DNA from: Embleya scabrispora
Lineage (GTDB): Bacteria; Actinomycetota; Actinomycetes; Streptomycetales; Streptomycetaceae
Length of the DNA stretch: 64,000 bases
Assembly: GCF_002024165.1 (NCBI RefSeq)
Contig: NZ_MWQN01000003.1
Location: 992,001 to 1,056,000, forward strand
Direction: 5' to 3'
Shown: positions 18,269-27,273 of the stretch, piece after piece
Layout: every line of letters begins with the position of its first letter
How positions within the stretch are numbered: position 1 is the stretch's first letter
Notes under the pieces: generated by a model
Database searches by the model: none
What the model was told of the DNA's origin: nothing
Seen by the model: only the letters and a program-made list of their open reading frames with translations
Position numbers and translations under genes: made by a program

Positions 18269-19033
18269 CTACTGGGTCGCGACGACGATGCAGCGGTGCA
18301 GTTCCTCGACCGCCTCCGGGGCACCCACGACCGTCACCGGGCTCGTGGCGTCGGCCTCCTCGCGGTTCCAGAGCCGGCGCAACACCGCCGCCGAGGGGCC
18401 GCTCACGGTCACGTCCGCCGGACCGGTGCCCGCGCCGTCCTCGACGCGGAACAGGCCCGGTCCGGTCGATACCCGCCAGGCCGCGTCGTCGGCGCGCACG
18501 AGGTAGGTCCGGCCCGGGGATTCGGCCAGGACGCCGGTGAAGTAGTCGCCCCACTCGGCGACGCCGTACGCCACGAATACCTTCAGCAACTCGTCGACGC
18601 CGTCCACCGCGAGGTCGGGAGGAATCTCGGCGATCGGCTCCCCGGCGGCGAGTTCGGCGTCGATCCGGTGGATCACCGTCTCCTGCGCCATCCGCCGGAT
18701 CCAAAAGCCGACGGTCGGGTCCGGGGCGTACCAGGATCCGGCCGGATCCGTCGGGCCGTGGGTGGCGAACTCGGAAAGCAGGTCTGCGTACGCGCGGTCG
18801 AGCAGCGCGATCGGATCCTCCTTCGCCGGCTCCCGCGCCGGCCACGGGTCGGGTTCGGCGCCCTCGCGGATGGCCCGCGTCTTGTGCAGGTACACCTCGC
18901 CGACGTGGCGGGTCAGGTCGGCCACGGTCCAGCCCGGGCAGGTCGGCACACCGGCCGTGGGGTCCGTCGCCGACACGGCCCGGAGGCGGGCGAAGTCGGC
19001 CGCGAGACAGTCGAGCAGTCGGGAGAATTCCAT
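18269..19033 (-). CDS. Maleylpyruvate isomerase N-domain / TIGR03083 family protein
   Basis: 254 residues. The N-terminal helical bundle has the family signature VPTCPGWTVADLTRHVGEVY, and a metal-ligand His lies in ETVIHRIDAEL near residue 135. This DinB-like fold binds a divalent metal; many actinobacterial members are predicted mycothiol-dependent enzymes. A C-terminal SCP2-like domain (about 165-250) completes the standard architecture. An in-frame GTG two codons upstream (19039) is an alternative start. Substrate unknown. Confidence 0.85.
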   Translation of the reverse strand: MEFSRLLDCLAADFARLRAVSATDPTAGVPTCPGWTVADLTRHVGEVYLHKTRAIREGAEPDPWPAREPAKEDPIALLDRAYADLLSEFATHGPTDPAGSWYAPDPTVGFWIRRMAQETVIHRIDAELAAGEPIAEIPPDLAVDGVDELLKVFVAYGVAEWGDYFTGVLAESPGRTYLVRADDAAWRVSTGPGLFRVEDGAGTGPADVTVSGPSAAVLRRLWNREEADATSPVTVVGAPEAVEELHRCIVVATQ

Positions 19034-19206
19034 GCCCACAGTTCAGCACAACCCCCCGCTCCGACGCGCCTGTTCGAGGTCGGCGCACCGAGCGCGCCCG
19101 AACGTTCGCCGGTGCCGGACGGCGTGCGCGCACCCGGTCCCGGACGTCCCTTCCTCGATCGTCCACCGTCCGGACGAGCGCTGACACATCTCTGGCGGCG
19201 GGACGG

Positions 19207-20055
19207 TCAGGCCGGTGCCGTCGCCGTTTCCGGGCGGCGGTCCAGGAGCCGGCCGAGCGCGCCGTGTCGCGGGGATACCAGCAGCGAGACCACGAAGCCG
19301 GCCGCCGCCACGAGGGCGATGGTCGCGCCGGCGGCCACGTCGTAGTGCCGGGACAGTTCCAGTCCGGTGACCGCGCTGCCGACGCCGAGGAGGCCGGCCA
19401 GTACTCCGGTGCGGCGCAGCGAATCCGTCCACAACCGGGCGGTCGCCGCCGGTGCCACGAGCAGCGCCAGGGTGAGCATGACGCCCACCGCCGGGGTGAG
19501 CACCACGACGACCGCCTGCACGATCAGCAGGAGCAGCAGGTCGAGGCCCAGGGCCGGGTGTCCGGCGGCCCGCATCCCGTCGTGGTCGAAGGCGGCGAAG
19601 CCGAGTTCGCGGCCGAACACCGCGAGCAGCGCCAGGATCACCGTCCCGACGGCGGCGGTGACGACCAGGTCGTGGCTGTCGATGGTGACGATGGAACCGA
19701 CCAGGAAGGCGGACAGTTTGCGATCGCTCGCGGGTCCGGCCGCGACCAGGACGGCGCCCAGCGCGAAGCCGGCCGCGAGGACGACGCCGATCGCACCCGA
19801 CGCGGTCCGCCCCGGGCGCCGGGTCAGGGCGAGGACCGCGACGGAGAGCAGTACGCCGAACGCGGTGCCGCCGAGGTAGATGTCGATGCCGAGGATCGAG
19901 GCGAGGACCACGCCGGGGAAGGTGGCGTGGGTGGTCGCCATGGCGTGGAACGCGAGTCTGCGCAGCACGACCTGGACACCGACGACGCCGGCCAGGAGAC
20001 CGACCATGACGGCCTCGGCGTAGGCGCGGTGGGTGTAGGTGTCGAACCAGGTCAT
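19207..20055 (-). CDS. Zinc/manganese-type ABC transporter permease (second)
   Basis: 282 residues with about eight hydrophobic segments of the ABC-3 (ZnuB/TroC/TroD) permease family. Its start overlaps the end of the first permease by four bases, so the pair probably forms a heterodimeric channel as in TroCD or SitCD. Last gene of the SBP-ATPase-permease-permease operon. Confidence 0.9.
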   Translation of the reverse strand: MTWFDTYTHRAYAEAVMVGLLAGVVGVQVVLRRLAFHAMATTHATFPGVVLASILGIDIYLGGTAFGVLLSVAVLALTRRPGRTASGAIGVVLAAGFALGAVLVAAGPASDRKLSAFLVGSIVTIDSHDLVVTAAVGTVILALLAVFGRELGFAAFDHDGMRAAGHPALGLDLLLLLIVQAVVVVLTPAVGVMLTLALLVAPAATARLWTDSLRRTGVLAGLLGVGSAVTGLELSRHYDVAAGATIALVAAAGFVVSLLVSPRHGALGRLLDRRPETATAPA

Positions 20056-20924
20056 CGGGGGCTCCGGAAGCGGGCGGGGCGCAGTCGGGCCGCGCCGCAC
20101 GCGCCGAGGGCGAGCAGGTGCGCGGCGACGAGGGTGAGGACGACGGTGGGGGCGGCGGGCAGGGCGATGTCGGAGTCGACGGAGGCGGTGTAGCTGATGA
20201 CCAGGCCCAGGTAGCCGCACACCACGGCGGCGACCGAGCCGATCAGCGCCAGGTGGGCCGGGCGGCGGCCCAGGGTGCGGCCGATGGCCGCCGGGATCAC
20301 CAGCAGGGCCAGGATCAGCGCGGTGCCGACGGTGCGGACGGCGGCGACCACGGTCAGCGCGACGATCAGGTTCAGCGCCAGGTCCAGCGCGCCGACGCGG
20401 TGCCCGGCGGCTCGGGCCGCGTCGGGGTCGAAGGCGCGCAGCACGAGTTCGCGGCCCAGTACGGCGAGTGCGACCAGGCAGAGCAGGGCCACCACGGCGG
20501 TTTCGGTGATCTGGGCGCGGGAGGTGTACAGGACCTGGCCGAACAGGAAGGTCTGGAGGTCGGCGGTGTAGGAGTGGCTGCGGGAGACGACCAGGACGCC
20601 GATGGAGAACATCGCGGTCAGCACGATGGCGAGCGCGGTGTCGTCGCCGGTGCGGCGGTGGCGGGTGAGCAGGGTCAGGGCGCAGGCGGTGACACCGGCC
20701 GCGATCAGCGCGCCGGCGAGGATGCCGCTCGCGCCCCGGAGGGCGAAGCCGATCACCACGCCGGGGAAGACGGTGTGGGTGAGCGCGTCGGCGACGAACT
20801 CGAGGCGGCGCAGCGCGACGAATGTGCCGACGGTGCCGCAGAGTACGCCCAGGATGGTCAGTTCGATCAGGGCCCGGGTGAGGTAGGGGACGCGGAAGGG
20901 CTCCAGGAGCAGTGTGGTGTCCAC
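20052..20924 (-). CDS. Zinc/manganese-type ABC transporter permease (first)
   Basis: 290 residues, ABC-3 family, with about eight membrane segments. The family stretch ALTHTVFPGVVIG appears near residue 55. It begins six bases after the ATPase gene ends. It forms the membrane channel with the product of the overlapping downstream gene. Confidence 0.9.
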   Translation of the reverse strand: MDTTLLLEPFRVPYLTRALIELTILGVLCGTVGTFVALRRLEFVADALTHTVFPGVVIGFALRGASGILAGALIAAGVTACALTLLTRHRRTGDDTALAIVLTAMFSIGVLVVSRSHSYTADLQTFLFGQVLYTSRAQITETAVVALLCLVALAVLGRELVLRAFDPDAARAAGHRVGALDLALNLIVALTVVAAVRTVGTALILALLVIPAAIGRTLGRRPAHLALIGSVAAVVCGYLGLVISYTASVDSDIALPAAPTVVLTLVAAHLLALGACGAARLRPARFRSPR

Positions 20925-20930
20925 GGCCGG

Positions 20931-21695
20931 TCAGCCTCGGGTGACGACGAGTCGGCCGGCGTCCAGGTCGACCACGTTTCCGCCGTAGCAGGCGCGCAAC
21001 AGGTCGGGCGTGAGCGCCAGTTCGGTCCGGTCGAAGGCGATCTGCCGACGGTTGACCAGGCAGGTCTGTTCGCACAGGCACTGGACCGGGCCGAGGTCGT
21101 GGGTGCTCACCAGCACGGCCGTGCCGGTGCTCTTGGCCCGGGTGAGGGCGGTGATCAGCGCGTCCTGGCTGACCGCGTCGACGCCGTTGAAGGGTTCGTC
21201 CAGGAGCAGGATCGGCGGGTCCGGGGACAACGCGCGGGCCAGCAGCACCCGCTGGCGCTGCCCGCCGGACAGGGTGCCGAAGCGGGCGCCGGCACGGTCG
21301 GCGAGGCCGACCCGGGCCAGCGCGTCGTCGACGGCCGCCCGGTCCTGCCGGCCGGGTCGGCGCCATCGGCCGATCAGCCGCAGCCGGCCCATCATCACCA
21401 CCTGGCGGGCGGTGACCGGGAATTCGGGGTCCAGACTCGCCGCCTGCGGTACGTAGCCGACCCGGGCGCGCGCCTCGGCCGGACGGCGGCCGGCCACGGT
21501 CACCGTGCCCGCGATCACCGGGACCAGGCCGAGCACGGCCTTGATCAGGGTGCTCTTGCCGCCGCCGTTGGGGCCGATCAGGGCCACCGCCTCGCCGGCG
21601 CGGACCCGGCCGTCGACGCCTTCCAGGACGGGAGCGCGGTGGTAGGCCATGGTCGCGTCGGTGAAGCGGATCGGGTCGGGAGCGGGGTCGGTCAT
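20931..21695 (-). CDS. Metal ABC transporter ATP-binding protein
   Basis: 254 residues. Walker A GPNGGGKST at about 43-51, signature LSGGQRQRV, Walker B ILLLDEPF and the H-loop STHDLG are all intact. I chose the ATG at 21695, four codons inside the longest frame. It powers the two-permease importer downstream and ends six bases before it. Confidence 0.92.
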   Translation of the reverse strand: MTDPAPDPIRFTDATMAYHRAPVLEGVDGRVRAGEAVALIGPNGGGKSTLIKAVLGLVPVIAGTVTVAGRRPAEARARVGYVPQAASLDPEFPVTARQVVMMGRLRLIGRWRRPGRQDRAAVDDALARVGLADRAGARFGTLSGGQRQRVLLARALSPDPPILLLDEPFNGVDAVSQDALITALTRAKSTGTAVLVSTHDLGPVQCLCEQTCLVNRRQIAFDRTELALTPDLLRACYGGNVVDLDAGRLVVTRG

Positions 21696-21738
21696 GGCCG
21701 GGCCCACGGCGCGGCGGCGGCGATGTGGTCGGTCATCG

Positions 21739-22737
21739 TCACCCTCGCAGCGCGGCGACGATGGTGTCGGTGTTGTGCTTCTCCGCGCCGAGGTAGGTGT
21801 CGCCGGCCGAGCCGGGGGCGCCGAGCGAGTCGGCGTAGAGCGAGTCGTCGCCGTCGACGACCTTGACGCCGGCCTCCCGCGCGATGGTCGCGGCGGTCTT
21901 GGGCGGCAGCGCGCTCTCGGCGAACACGGCCTTGGCGCCGGTGGCCTTGATCCTGCCGACGATCTCGTCGATTCGGCTGCCGGACAGTTCGGCCTGGTCG
22001 TCGAAGCCGGGGATGATCGAGCCGACGAACTCCAGCCGGTAGCGGTCGACGTAGTAGCCCAGCGCGTCGTGGTTGGTGACCAGCTTGCGATCGGCCGCGG
22101 GGATGGCGTCGATCCTGGCCCGGGTGTCCGCGTCGAGGGCGTCGAGCTTGGCGGTGTAGGCCGCGAGGTTGTTCTCGTACACCTTGGCGTTCGTCGCGTC
22201 GGCGCCGCTCAGGGCGCGGCCGATGTTGGCCACCATCACCTTGGCGTTGGTCGGGTCGTGCCAGATGTGCGGGTCGAACTCCTCGCCGTCGGTGCCGGGC
22301 TCGCCCTTGCGCAGCCGTACGCCGGTGGAGGAGTCGACCACCTGTCCGGTGAAGCCGGCGGCCTGGACCGCCTTGGGCAGCCACGCCTTCTCCATGTCCA
22401 CGCCGTTCTCGACGACGAGCTTGGCGCCGCGGATGGCGTTCAGGTCGGCGGGGGTGGCCTCGTACTCGTGTGCGCTCGCGTTGGCCTTGATCAACTGGGT
22501 CACCTCGACCCGGTCGCCCCCGACGTTGCGTACGAAGTCCGCGACCTGCGTGGTGGTCGCCACGACCTTGACCTTCGGCCCCGAACCGGCGGCGGGCGCG
22601 CCGGCGTTGGCCACCGGGGCGGCCTCGGTCCGCTTGCCGTCCCGGGCGTCCTTGTCGTCGGAACCGCAGGCGGCGAGGGCGCCGGTACTCAGGACGCCGG
22701 CGGCGAGGGCGGCGCCGGCGCGGACGGATATACGCAT
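21739..22737 (-). CDS. Zinc-type metal-binding lipoprotein of an ABC importer
   Basis: A 332-residue cluster A-I substrate-binding protein. The lipobox LAAC ends at Cys24, so it is anchored outside the membrane. Metal ligands typical of this family are visible: His90 (SAHEYE), His157 or His160 (DPHIWHD), His223 (NHDALGY) and an Asp in DSLYADSLG near 304. A histidine at the third position is usual for zinc binders; manganese binders such as PsaA have glutamate there. There is no His-rich loop. First gene of the operon, with a Zur-like box 64 bases upstream. Confidence 0.9.
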   Translation of the reverse strand: MRISVRAGAALAAGVLSTGALAACGSDDKDARDGKRTEAAPVANAGAPAAGSGPKVKVVATTTQVADFVRNVGGDRVEVTQLIKANASAHEYEATPADLNAIRGAKLVVENGVDMEKAWLPKAVQAAGFTGQVVDSSTGVRLRKGEPGTDGEEFDPHIWHDPTNAKVMVANIGRALSGADATNAKVYENNLAAYTAKLDALDADTRARIDAIPAADRKLVTNHDALGYYVDRYRLEFVGSIIPGFDDQAELSGSRIDEIVGRIKATGAKAVFAESALPPKTAATIAREAGVKVVDGDDSLYADSLGAPGSAGDTYLGAEKHNTDTIVAALRG

Positions 22738-22800
22738 GGGAAGTCTCCGAGCAGGGGTGGGTGTACGTCGATCGGCGGGTGCCGTCTCGACGTTTCGATA

Positions 22801-22817
22801 ATGAAAACCATAATCAT
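22801..22817 (-). promoter_or_regulatory. Zur-type operator of the metal importer
   Basis: The 17-base imperfect palindrome ATGAAAACCATAATCAT closely resembles the actinobacterial Zur box (ATGAAAAT-C/G-ATTTTCAT). It lies about 64 bases upstream of the lipoprotein start codon. The first 11 bases recur exactly upstream of the operon that starts at 54423. It stands out as A/T-rich in a very GC-rich region. Confidence 0.72.
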
Positions 22818-22917
22818 CTGATCGGAAGGTGTCCAGGCCGGGGGCATGAGGGCGCGGTCGGTCGAGGCGGGGCGCCCCGTGGCCCCCGGTGCGCGTGTCG
22901 GAGGCCACGGGCGGGGA

Positions 22918-23172
22918 TCAGCGCCTGCGGATCACACCGGTCGGGTCGTGGTCGGTACTTGAAGCGCCCGGGACTCCCGGGACACCCGGGATCCCCTCGG
23001 GTTCGGCACGGGCGCCGGGTGGGTCGCCGGCGACGGGGTCGGCGACCGGGGGCGGGGTCTTGGCGGTCGGGGGCTTGGCAGGCGGCGTCTCGGAAGGCGG
23101 GGCACCGGCCGCCGCGCGGGCGGCCTCGGCCCGGACCAGGGCGCTCATCAGCAGGTAGACGTCGAAGGGCAT
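22918..23172 (-). CDS. Small hypothetical protein
   Basis: 84 residues. The N-terminal ~22 residues (MPFDVYLLMSALVRAEAAR) form a probable amphipathic helix; the rest is Pro/Gly/Ala-rich and probably disordered. A GGGAGA ribosome site supports the ATG at 23172. It lies 95 bases downstream of a small exported protein on the same strand. Not recognised. Confidence 0.5.
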   Translation of the reverse strand: MPFDVYLLMSALVRAEAARAAAGAPPSETPPAKPPTAKTPPPVADPVAGDPPGARAEPEGIPGVPGVPGASSTDHDPTGVIRRR

Positions 23173-23267
23173 GGCGGAATCTCCCGTGTTCGCGGGCTGC
23201 GGAATCGGATCGGTACGCCGGCCCGGCCGATCGCCCACTGCGGCGACGGCGGGGCGGCGGTGCCCGC

Positions 23268-23681
23268 TCAGCAGCGCAGGACCACGGTCCGCGCGGGTGT
23301 TCCCACCCCCACCATCGGATTCGACGCGGTACGGGCGCCCGGCGCGTCCGGGTCGGCCGGCCGAAGTCCGCGCCCGCCCACCGACGTTGCGCTCGACGCG
23401 GAGACGGACGGGTATCGCGGCCGGAGGCCGGGCGGGGTACAGCCGGTCGGATCCGCCGGACCGGGCCGACCGCCCGAGTCCTCCGCCGGAGCGTCCTCGG
23501 CGTCGACGGGGACCGTGTACCGGGTGGTACCGGTGGCGCACCGATCCGAGTCCCACCCACCGACGCGCGCTCCGGCACCGGCGCCGTGCGCCGCGTGCAA
23601 CAGGGCCAGCAGCGCGACGAGTACGACCACCAGGCGCACGCCGTGCCGCGGCACAGCACCACCGGCCGTGACGCGCGCCAT
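23268..23681 (-). CDS. Small exported hypothetical protein
   Basis: 137 residues. An excellent AAGGAGGT ribosome site sits before the ATG at 23681. Residues about 14-33 form a hydrophobic signal segment (VRLVVVLVALLALLHAAHG), so the protein is probably secreted or anchored. The mature part is Gly/Pro/Asp-rich with cysteines near residues 48, 80 and 137 (the last residue). It is divergent from a TetR regulator that may control it. No family recognised. Confidence 0.6.
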   Translation of the reverse strand: MARVTAGGAVPRHGVRLVVVLVALLALLHAAHGAGAGARVGGWDSDRCATGTTRYTVPVDAEDAPAEDSGGRPGPADPTGCTPPGLRPRYPSVSASSATSVGGRGLRPADPDAPGARTASNPMVGVGTPARTVVLRC

Positions 23682-23900
23682 CGTGACCTCCTTCGCAACC
23701 GCCCTCCGAGAGAACCCCCGATTCCGGCCGCGGGCACGCCGGCAAGGCCGAAAACGCCGCAATTTCACCCGATCCGGCGAACCCGTTCGGCCGTGCCGAA
23801 GCGGCGAGCACGGTCCGGCCCTTCGGGTCACCGGCGCTCCGGTAAACGGATGAATCCTCCTAATGGACTACTCATCCGCTTTGCCGATAACGTCGCGCGC

Positions 23901-24512
23901 ATGGACGACACGGCCTCTCCCCACAGACCCACGCGGCGCAAGGACGCGACCCGCAACCGGCGGCGCATCATGGACGCCGCGCGGGTGCTCGTACGCGGGG
24001 GCAGGCCGCCGCAACTGAACGCGGTCGCCCTGGCCGCCGATGTCGGCGTGGGCACCGTCTACCGGCATTTCCCCACCCCCGAGGCGCTGCTCGAAGCACT
24101 GGCCGCCGATCGTTTCGCCACGCTCGTCCGGCAGGCCCGCGAGGCAGCCGGACTGCCCGACCCACAGCAGGCGTTGCGCGCCTTCCTCGGGGACACACTG
24201 GACGCCTACGTACAGGACGAGGCATTCGCCGCCGCGGCCTCCGACTCCGGCGCGGCCACCCCGGAGACGCTGGAGCTGCGAGGCCAACTGCTGCGCGCCA
24301 CCGGTGACTTGCTCGCCCGTACCGCCGACGCCGAGGTGCTGCGCCCGCCGCTGGGGCCCGCCGACCTGCTGCTCCTGCTCCACGGTCTCGGCTTCGCCGT
24401 CCGCCACTCCCCCGACCGCGACGATCCGGAGCTGGCCGCCCGCTACCTCGACGCCCTGCTGACCGGGGTACTGGTCCGGCCGGCGGCGGACGCTCCCGTA
24501 CCGGCGTCGTAG
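23901..24512 (+). CDS. TetR-family transcriptional regulator
   Basis: 203 residues. The helix-turn-helix is at about 20-65: TRNRRRIMDAARVLV, then VALAADVGVGTVYRHFPTPEALLEAL (split at the turn). The C-terminal helical ligand domain is of the SACE_7040/TetR_C33 type. Start ATG at 23901 follows short spacing typical of this genome. It is divergent from the small exported proteins at 22918-23681, its likely targets. Ligand unknown. Confidence 0.88.
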   Translation: MDDTASPHRPTRRKDATRNRRRIMDAARVLVRGGRPPQLNAVALAADVGVGTVYRHFPTPEALLEALAADRFATLVRQAREAAGLPDPQQALRAFLGDTLDAYVQDEAFAAAASDSGAATPETLELRGQLLRATGDLLARTADAEVLRPPLGPADLLLLLHGLGFAVRHSPDRDDPELAARYLDALLTGVLVRPAADAPVPAS

Positions 24513-24607
24513 CCGACACCCGCGCGCTCGGCGCCCTGCGATCGACCCGCCCCCGACACGACACCGGATCGCCCGAATCGGGCAGGCGCGCGGCCTATCG
24601 TGGCCGC

Positions 24608-25597
24608 GTGGACAAAACGCCTGTTCCGGGACGGCGCGCGGTGGTACTCGGCATCGTGGCGGCGGCAGCGGGCTGCTCGTCGTCCGATAGTCGGCACACC
24701 CGGCCGACCCCGTCGAGCACCACGCCAGGCGGGAGCCCGACCGCGAGCGCGAGTCCGCCGGCCACCCCTCCCGCACTGCCCGTGGTCACCGCCTGGGCAG
24801 CCAACCCCGGCGACGTGCGACCGCACGTCAAACAGCGGGCCGTCACGCTGGTGTCCGCGCTCGGCGCCTGGCCGCCGGGCGAACAGGGAATCGCCGCCGC
24901 CCGGGCCCGGATCGCCGCGCTGGGCTACTCCCCGGCCCTCGCCGACCAGGCCGGGCCACTGCTCGCGGACACGCCGGAGGCCGTCATCGAGGTGGTCGAC
25001 GCCCAGTACGGCGGCATCCTCGACACCACCGCCAGTGTCCTGGTCGTCTGCCGCTCGTGGATCCGCGGCGCGGAAGGAACCCCGGTGGCCGGCGGCGTGA
25101 CCGTCGACGTACGACTGAGCCGGACCGAGCCCGACTGGACGGTCACCGCCCTGCACCCCTCCACGCCGGGAGCGGCCGCCGCCACCCCCTCCGCCCAGGA
25201 GGCCCGCGTCCTGGCCGACCCGCGCATCACGCTGCCACCCGCAGCCGCCGCCGATCTGCGCGCCGGCACCGTCCACACATCCGTACTGACCGCGCTGGAA
25301 GCGCTCGCCGCACAGCACACCGTCGACGTGAGCATCCTGCGCTCGGGACACCCGATCGACGTCTTCGGCACCACCCGCCCCAGCGACCACCCGGTCGGCC
25401 GCGCGGTGGACGTGTGGCGCGTCGACGGCCGACCGATCGTGGATCCGGCCACCCCGCGCTCCCTGGTCGAGAGCTTCATGCGCGCGGGCGAGGCGGCCGG
25501 CTCGTACAACGTCGGCGGCCCGTACCGACTCTCCGGCGCGGCCTTCTTCACCGACGACACCCACCACGACCACGTCCACCTCGGATTTCGCGCCTGA
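24608..25597 (+). CDS. Lipoprotein with M15-like (D-Ala-D-Ala carboxypeptidase-type) domain
   Basis: 329 residues from a GTG. A lipobox (AAAAGC) ends near Cys23 and is followed by a Ser/Thr/Pro-rich tether to about residue 60. The C-terminal domain has the zinc-peptidase arrangement His261-x6-Asp268 (SDHPVGRAVD) and a distal HHDHVH at 319-324, matching peptidase M15-type folds that cut peptidoglycan cross-bridges or peptides. The middle part (about 70-200) is of unknown fold. Probably acts on the cell wall outside the membrane. Confidence 0.75.
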   Translation: MDKTPVPGRRAVVLGIVAAAAGCSSSDSRHTRPTPSSTTPGGSPTASASPPATPPALPVVTAWAANPGDVRPHVKQRAVTLVSALGAWPPGEQGIAAARARIAALGYSPALADQAGPLLADTPEAVIEVVDAQYGGILDTTASVLVVCRSWIRGAEGTPVAGGVTVDVRLSRTEPDWTVTALHPSTPGAAAATPSAQEARVLADPRITLPPAAAADLRAGTVHTSVLTALEALAAQHTVDVSILRSGHPIDVFGTTRPSDHPVGRAVDVWRVDGRPIVDPATPRSLVESFMRAGEAAGSYNVGGPYRLSGAAFFTDDTHHDHVHLGFRA

Positions 25598-25695
25598 ACC
25601 CCTCGGCGGCGATTCCCCGGGCCCCGGCGGCCGGATCGGGTCCGTACCGTGTGCATCCGACCGGTTCGTGATCCCCCATCGGCGCGCGGGCGGCG

Positions 25696-25701
25696 TATTA
25701 T
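25696..25701 (+). promoter_or_regulatory. Possible -10 element (TATTAT)
   Basis: An isolated A/T-rich TATTATAG in the 297-base gap before the small gene at 25895. No good -35 box lies 16-19 bases upstream, so an alternative sigma factor or an activator would be needed. Confidence 0.3.
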
Positions 25702-25894
25702 AGCTCTGAAGCCACAAGCTGCCGCCACCCCGGGCTCCCGAGTCGCGATCACCACCCGTGCTCGTCCGACCGGCGGCTCTTCGTGTCGACGCGCGACCCC
25801 GAGGGCGACACGGAGACCGGCCCTCGGCGTGCGCAGCGACACCGGCCGCAGGTCGTCGCACACCCACGGTCGGGTAGACGCGTGTGGAGGAGCC

Positions 25895-26128
25895 ATGAGG
25901 AGTATCGGCGAATCGACGACCGTGGATCCCGAGGCGCTGCACTGCGCGATGTTCGGCGTGCGGTTCCCCGCCCGCCCGGCGGCGCTGAGCGCCGCGGCCA
26001 CGATCAACGGAGCTGCGGTCTGGGTGGCTCGGGCTCTGGCAGCCCTGCCGGAGCGCGCGTACGAGGGGCCCAATCAGGTCTGCATGGCCCTGTGCGGTCG
26101 GCACGCGGGCCTGGATCCGGGGTTGTGA
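25895..26128 (+). CDS. Small hypothetical protein
   Basis: 77 residues with a strong GGAGG site six bases before the ATG. It is Ala-rich with two short hydrophobic stretches and cysteines in LHCAMFG and VCMALCG. No recognised family. It is convergent with the gene at 26157 and has a possible promoter at about 25696. Confidence 0.55.
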   Translation: MRSIGESTTVDPEALHCAMFGVRFPARPAALSAAATINGAAVWVARALAALPERAYEGPNQVCMALCGRHAGLDPGL

Positions 26129-26156
26129 CGGCGGACGGGCCTCACCGCCGATCGTT

Positions 26157-26645
26157 TCACCGCCGGATCGTCGACGGGGCCTCCACCTCCAGATACCGCC
26201 GACCACCCTTGCCCCGGTACTCCAACACCACCCAGCCCAACTCGCCCAGCACCCGCGCGCACCCGTGCAGCGCCCGCTCCGCCTCGTGGCCGGCGCCGCT
26301 GCCGCGCGGGCCCGGCCACTCGACCCGGACCACTTGGGGGTGGTCGCCGGCGGTGACGCAGTATCCGGTGGCGGTGCGCTGTCCGCGCTCGTCCAGGGCC
26401 GACGGCGCTATCCCGGCGGCCTCCAAGGCCAGCGCGACGGCACGCACCATCCGGACCCGCTCCCACTCGGCCGGCGTCGCGCGCGGGTCGCCGGCGCCGC
26501 TGTTCACCACGTCGCGAATCCGCAGCAGCGCCTCGAACGCGTCCCGCACCGCCGCCGCGCGCTCCGGCGTGCCCGCGACCGGTACGGCTTCCGCGCCGGT
26601 GGCCGGCTCGAAGCCCGCCGCCTCGGGCGATTCCCGACCGGTCAC
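26157..26645 (-). CDS. Hypothetical protein downstream of a response regulator
   Basis: 162 residues from a GTG start. The N-terminal ~70 residues look helical; the C-terminal half (HPQVVRVEWPG, LGELGWVVLEYRGKGGRRYLE) suggests a small alpha/beta domain. It starts 22 bases after the response-regulator stop and so probably belongs to the kinase-regulator operon. Not recognised. Confidence 0.6.
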   Translation of the reverse strand: MTGRESPEAAGFEPATGAEAVPVAGTPERAAAVRDAFEALLRIRDVVNSGAGDPRATPAEWERVRMVRAVALALEAAGIAPSALDERGQRTATGYCVTAGDHPQVVRVEWPGPRGSGAGHEAERALHGCARVLGELGWVVLEYRGKGGRRYLEVEAPSTIRR

Positions 26646-26667
26646 CGTCGATCCCCCGCCACGGCCG

Positions 26668-27273
26668 TCACAACCATCCGCGTTCGACCGCGTAACGGGC
26701 CGCGGCGTGCCGGCTCGGGGCGCCCACCTTGGTCATCGCCGAGGACAGGTAGTTCCGTACCGTCCCGGCGGCCAGGTGCACCCGGCCGGCGATGTCGCGC
26801 ACGCTCAGCCCCTCCCGGGTCAACCGCAGCACGTCCAACTCGCGCTCGGACAACGGGCAGTCCAGTACCAGGGCCGCCGCCGCGATCTCCGGATCCACGT
26901 GCCGGTGTCCCGCGTGCACGTCGCGAATCACCTGGGCCAGATGCGCGGCCGGCCGCGACTTGGGCACGAATCCGCGTACGCCCGCCCGCAGCGCGCGGGT
27001 GAGCACGCCGGGGCGGGCATGCCGGGTGACCAGCACGATCCGGGTGTCGGGGCGCCCGGCCAGGATGCGGCCGGCCGCCTCCAGACCGTCGGGCCCACCC
27101 GGCATCTCCAGGTCCATCACCACCACGTCGGGCACGTGCCGGGCGGCCTCGGCGATCGCGGCCGTCCCGTCGGCGGCCTGGGCGACCACGGTCAGGTCCG
27201 GCTCCAGGTCCAGGAGTTGGCCCAGCGCGCCGCGCAACATCGCCTCGTCCTCGACCAGCACCAGGCGGATCAC
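26668..27273 (-). CDS. NarL/DesR-family response regulator
   Basis: 201 residues from GTG. The receiver domain opens RLVLVEDEAMLRGAL with the phosphorylated Asp in VVMDLEMPGG; the LuxR helix-turn-helix contains LSERELDVLRL and AGTVRNYLSSAMTKVG. The start overlaps the stop of the kinase gene (GTGA). Together they form a DesK/DesR-type pair divergent from an ABC exporter, its likely target. Confidence 0.92.
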   Translation of the reverse strand: MIRLVLVEDEAMLRGALGQLLDLEPDLTVVAQAADGTAAIAEAARHVPDVVVMDLEMPGGPDGLEAAGRILAGRPDTRIVLVTRHARPGVLTRALRAGVRGFVPKSRPAAHLAQVIRDVHAGHRHVDPEIAAAALVLDCPLSERELDVLRLTREGLSVRDIAGRVHLAAGTVRNYLSSAMTKVGAPSRHAAARYAVERGWL

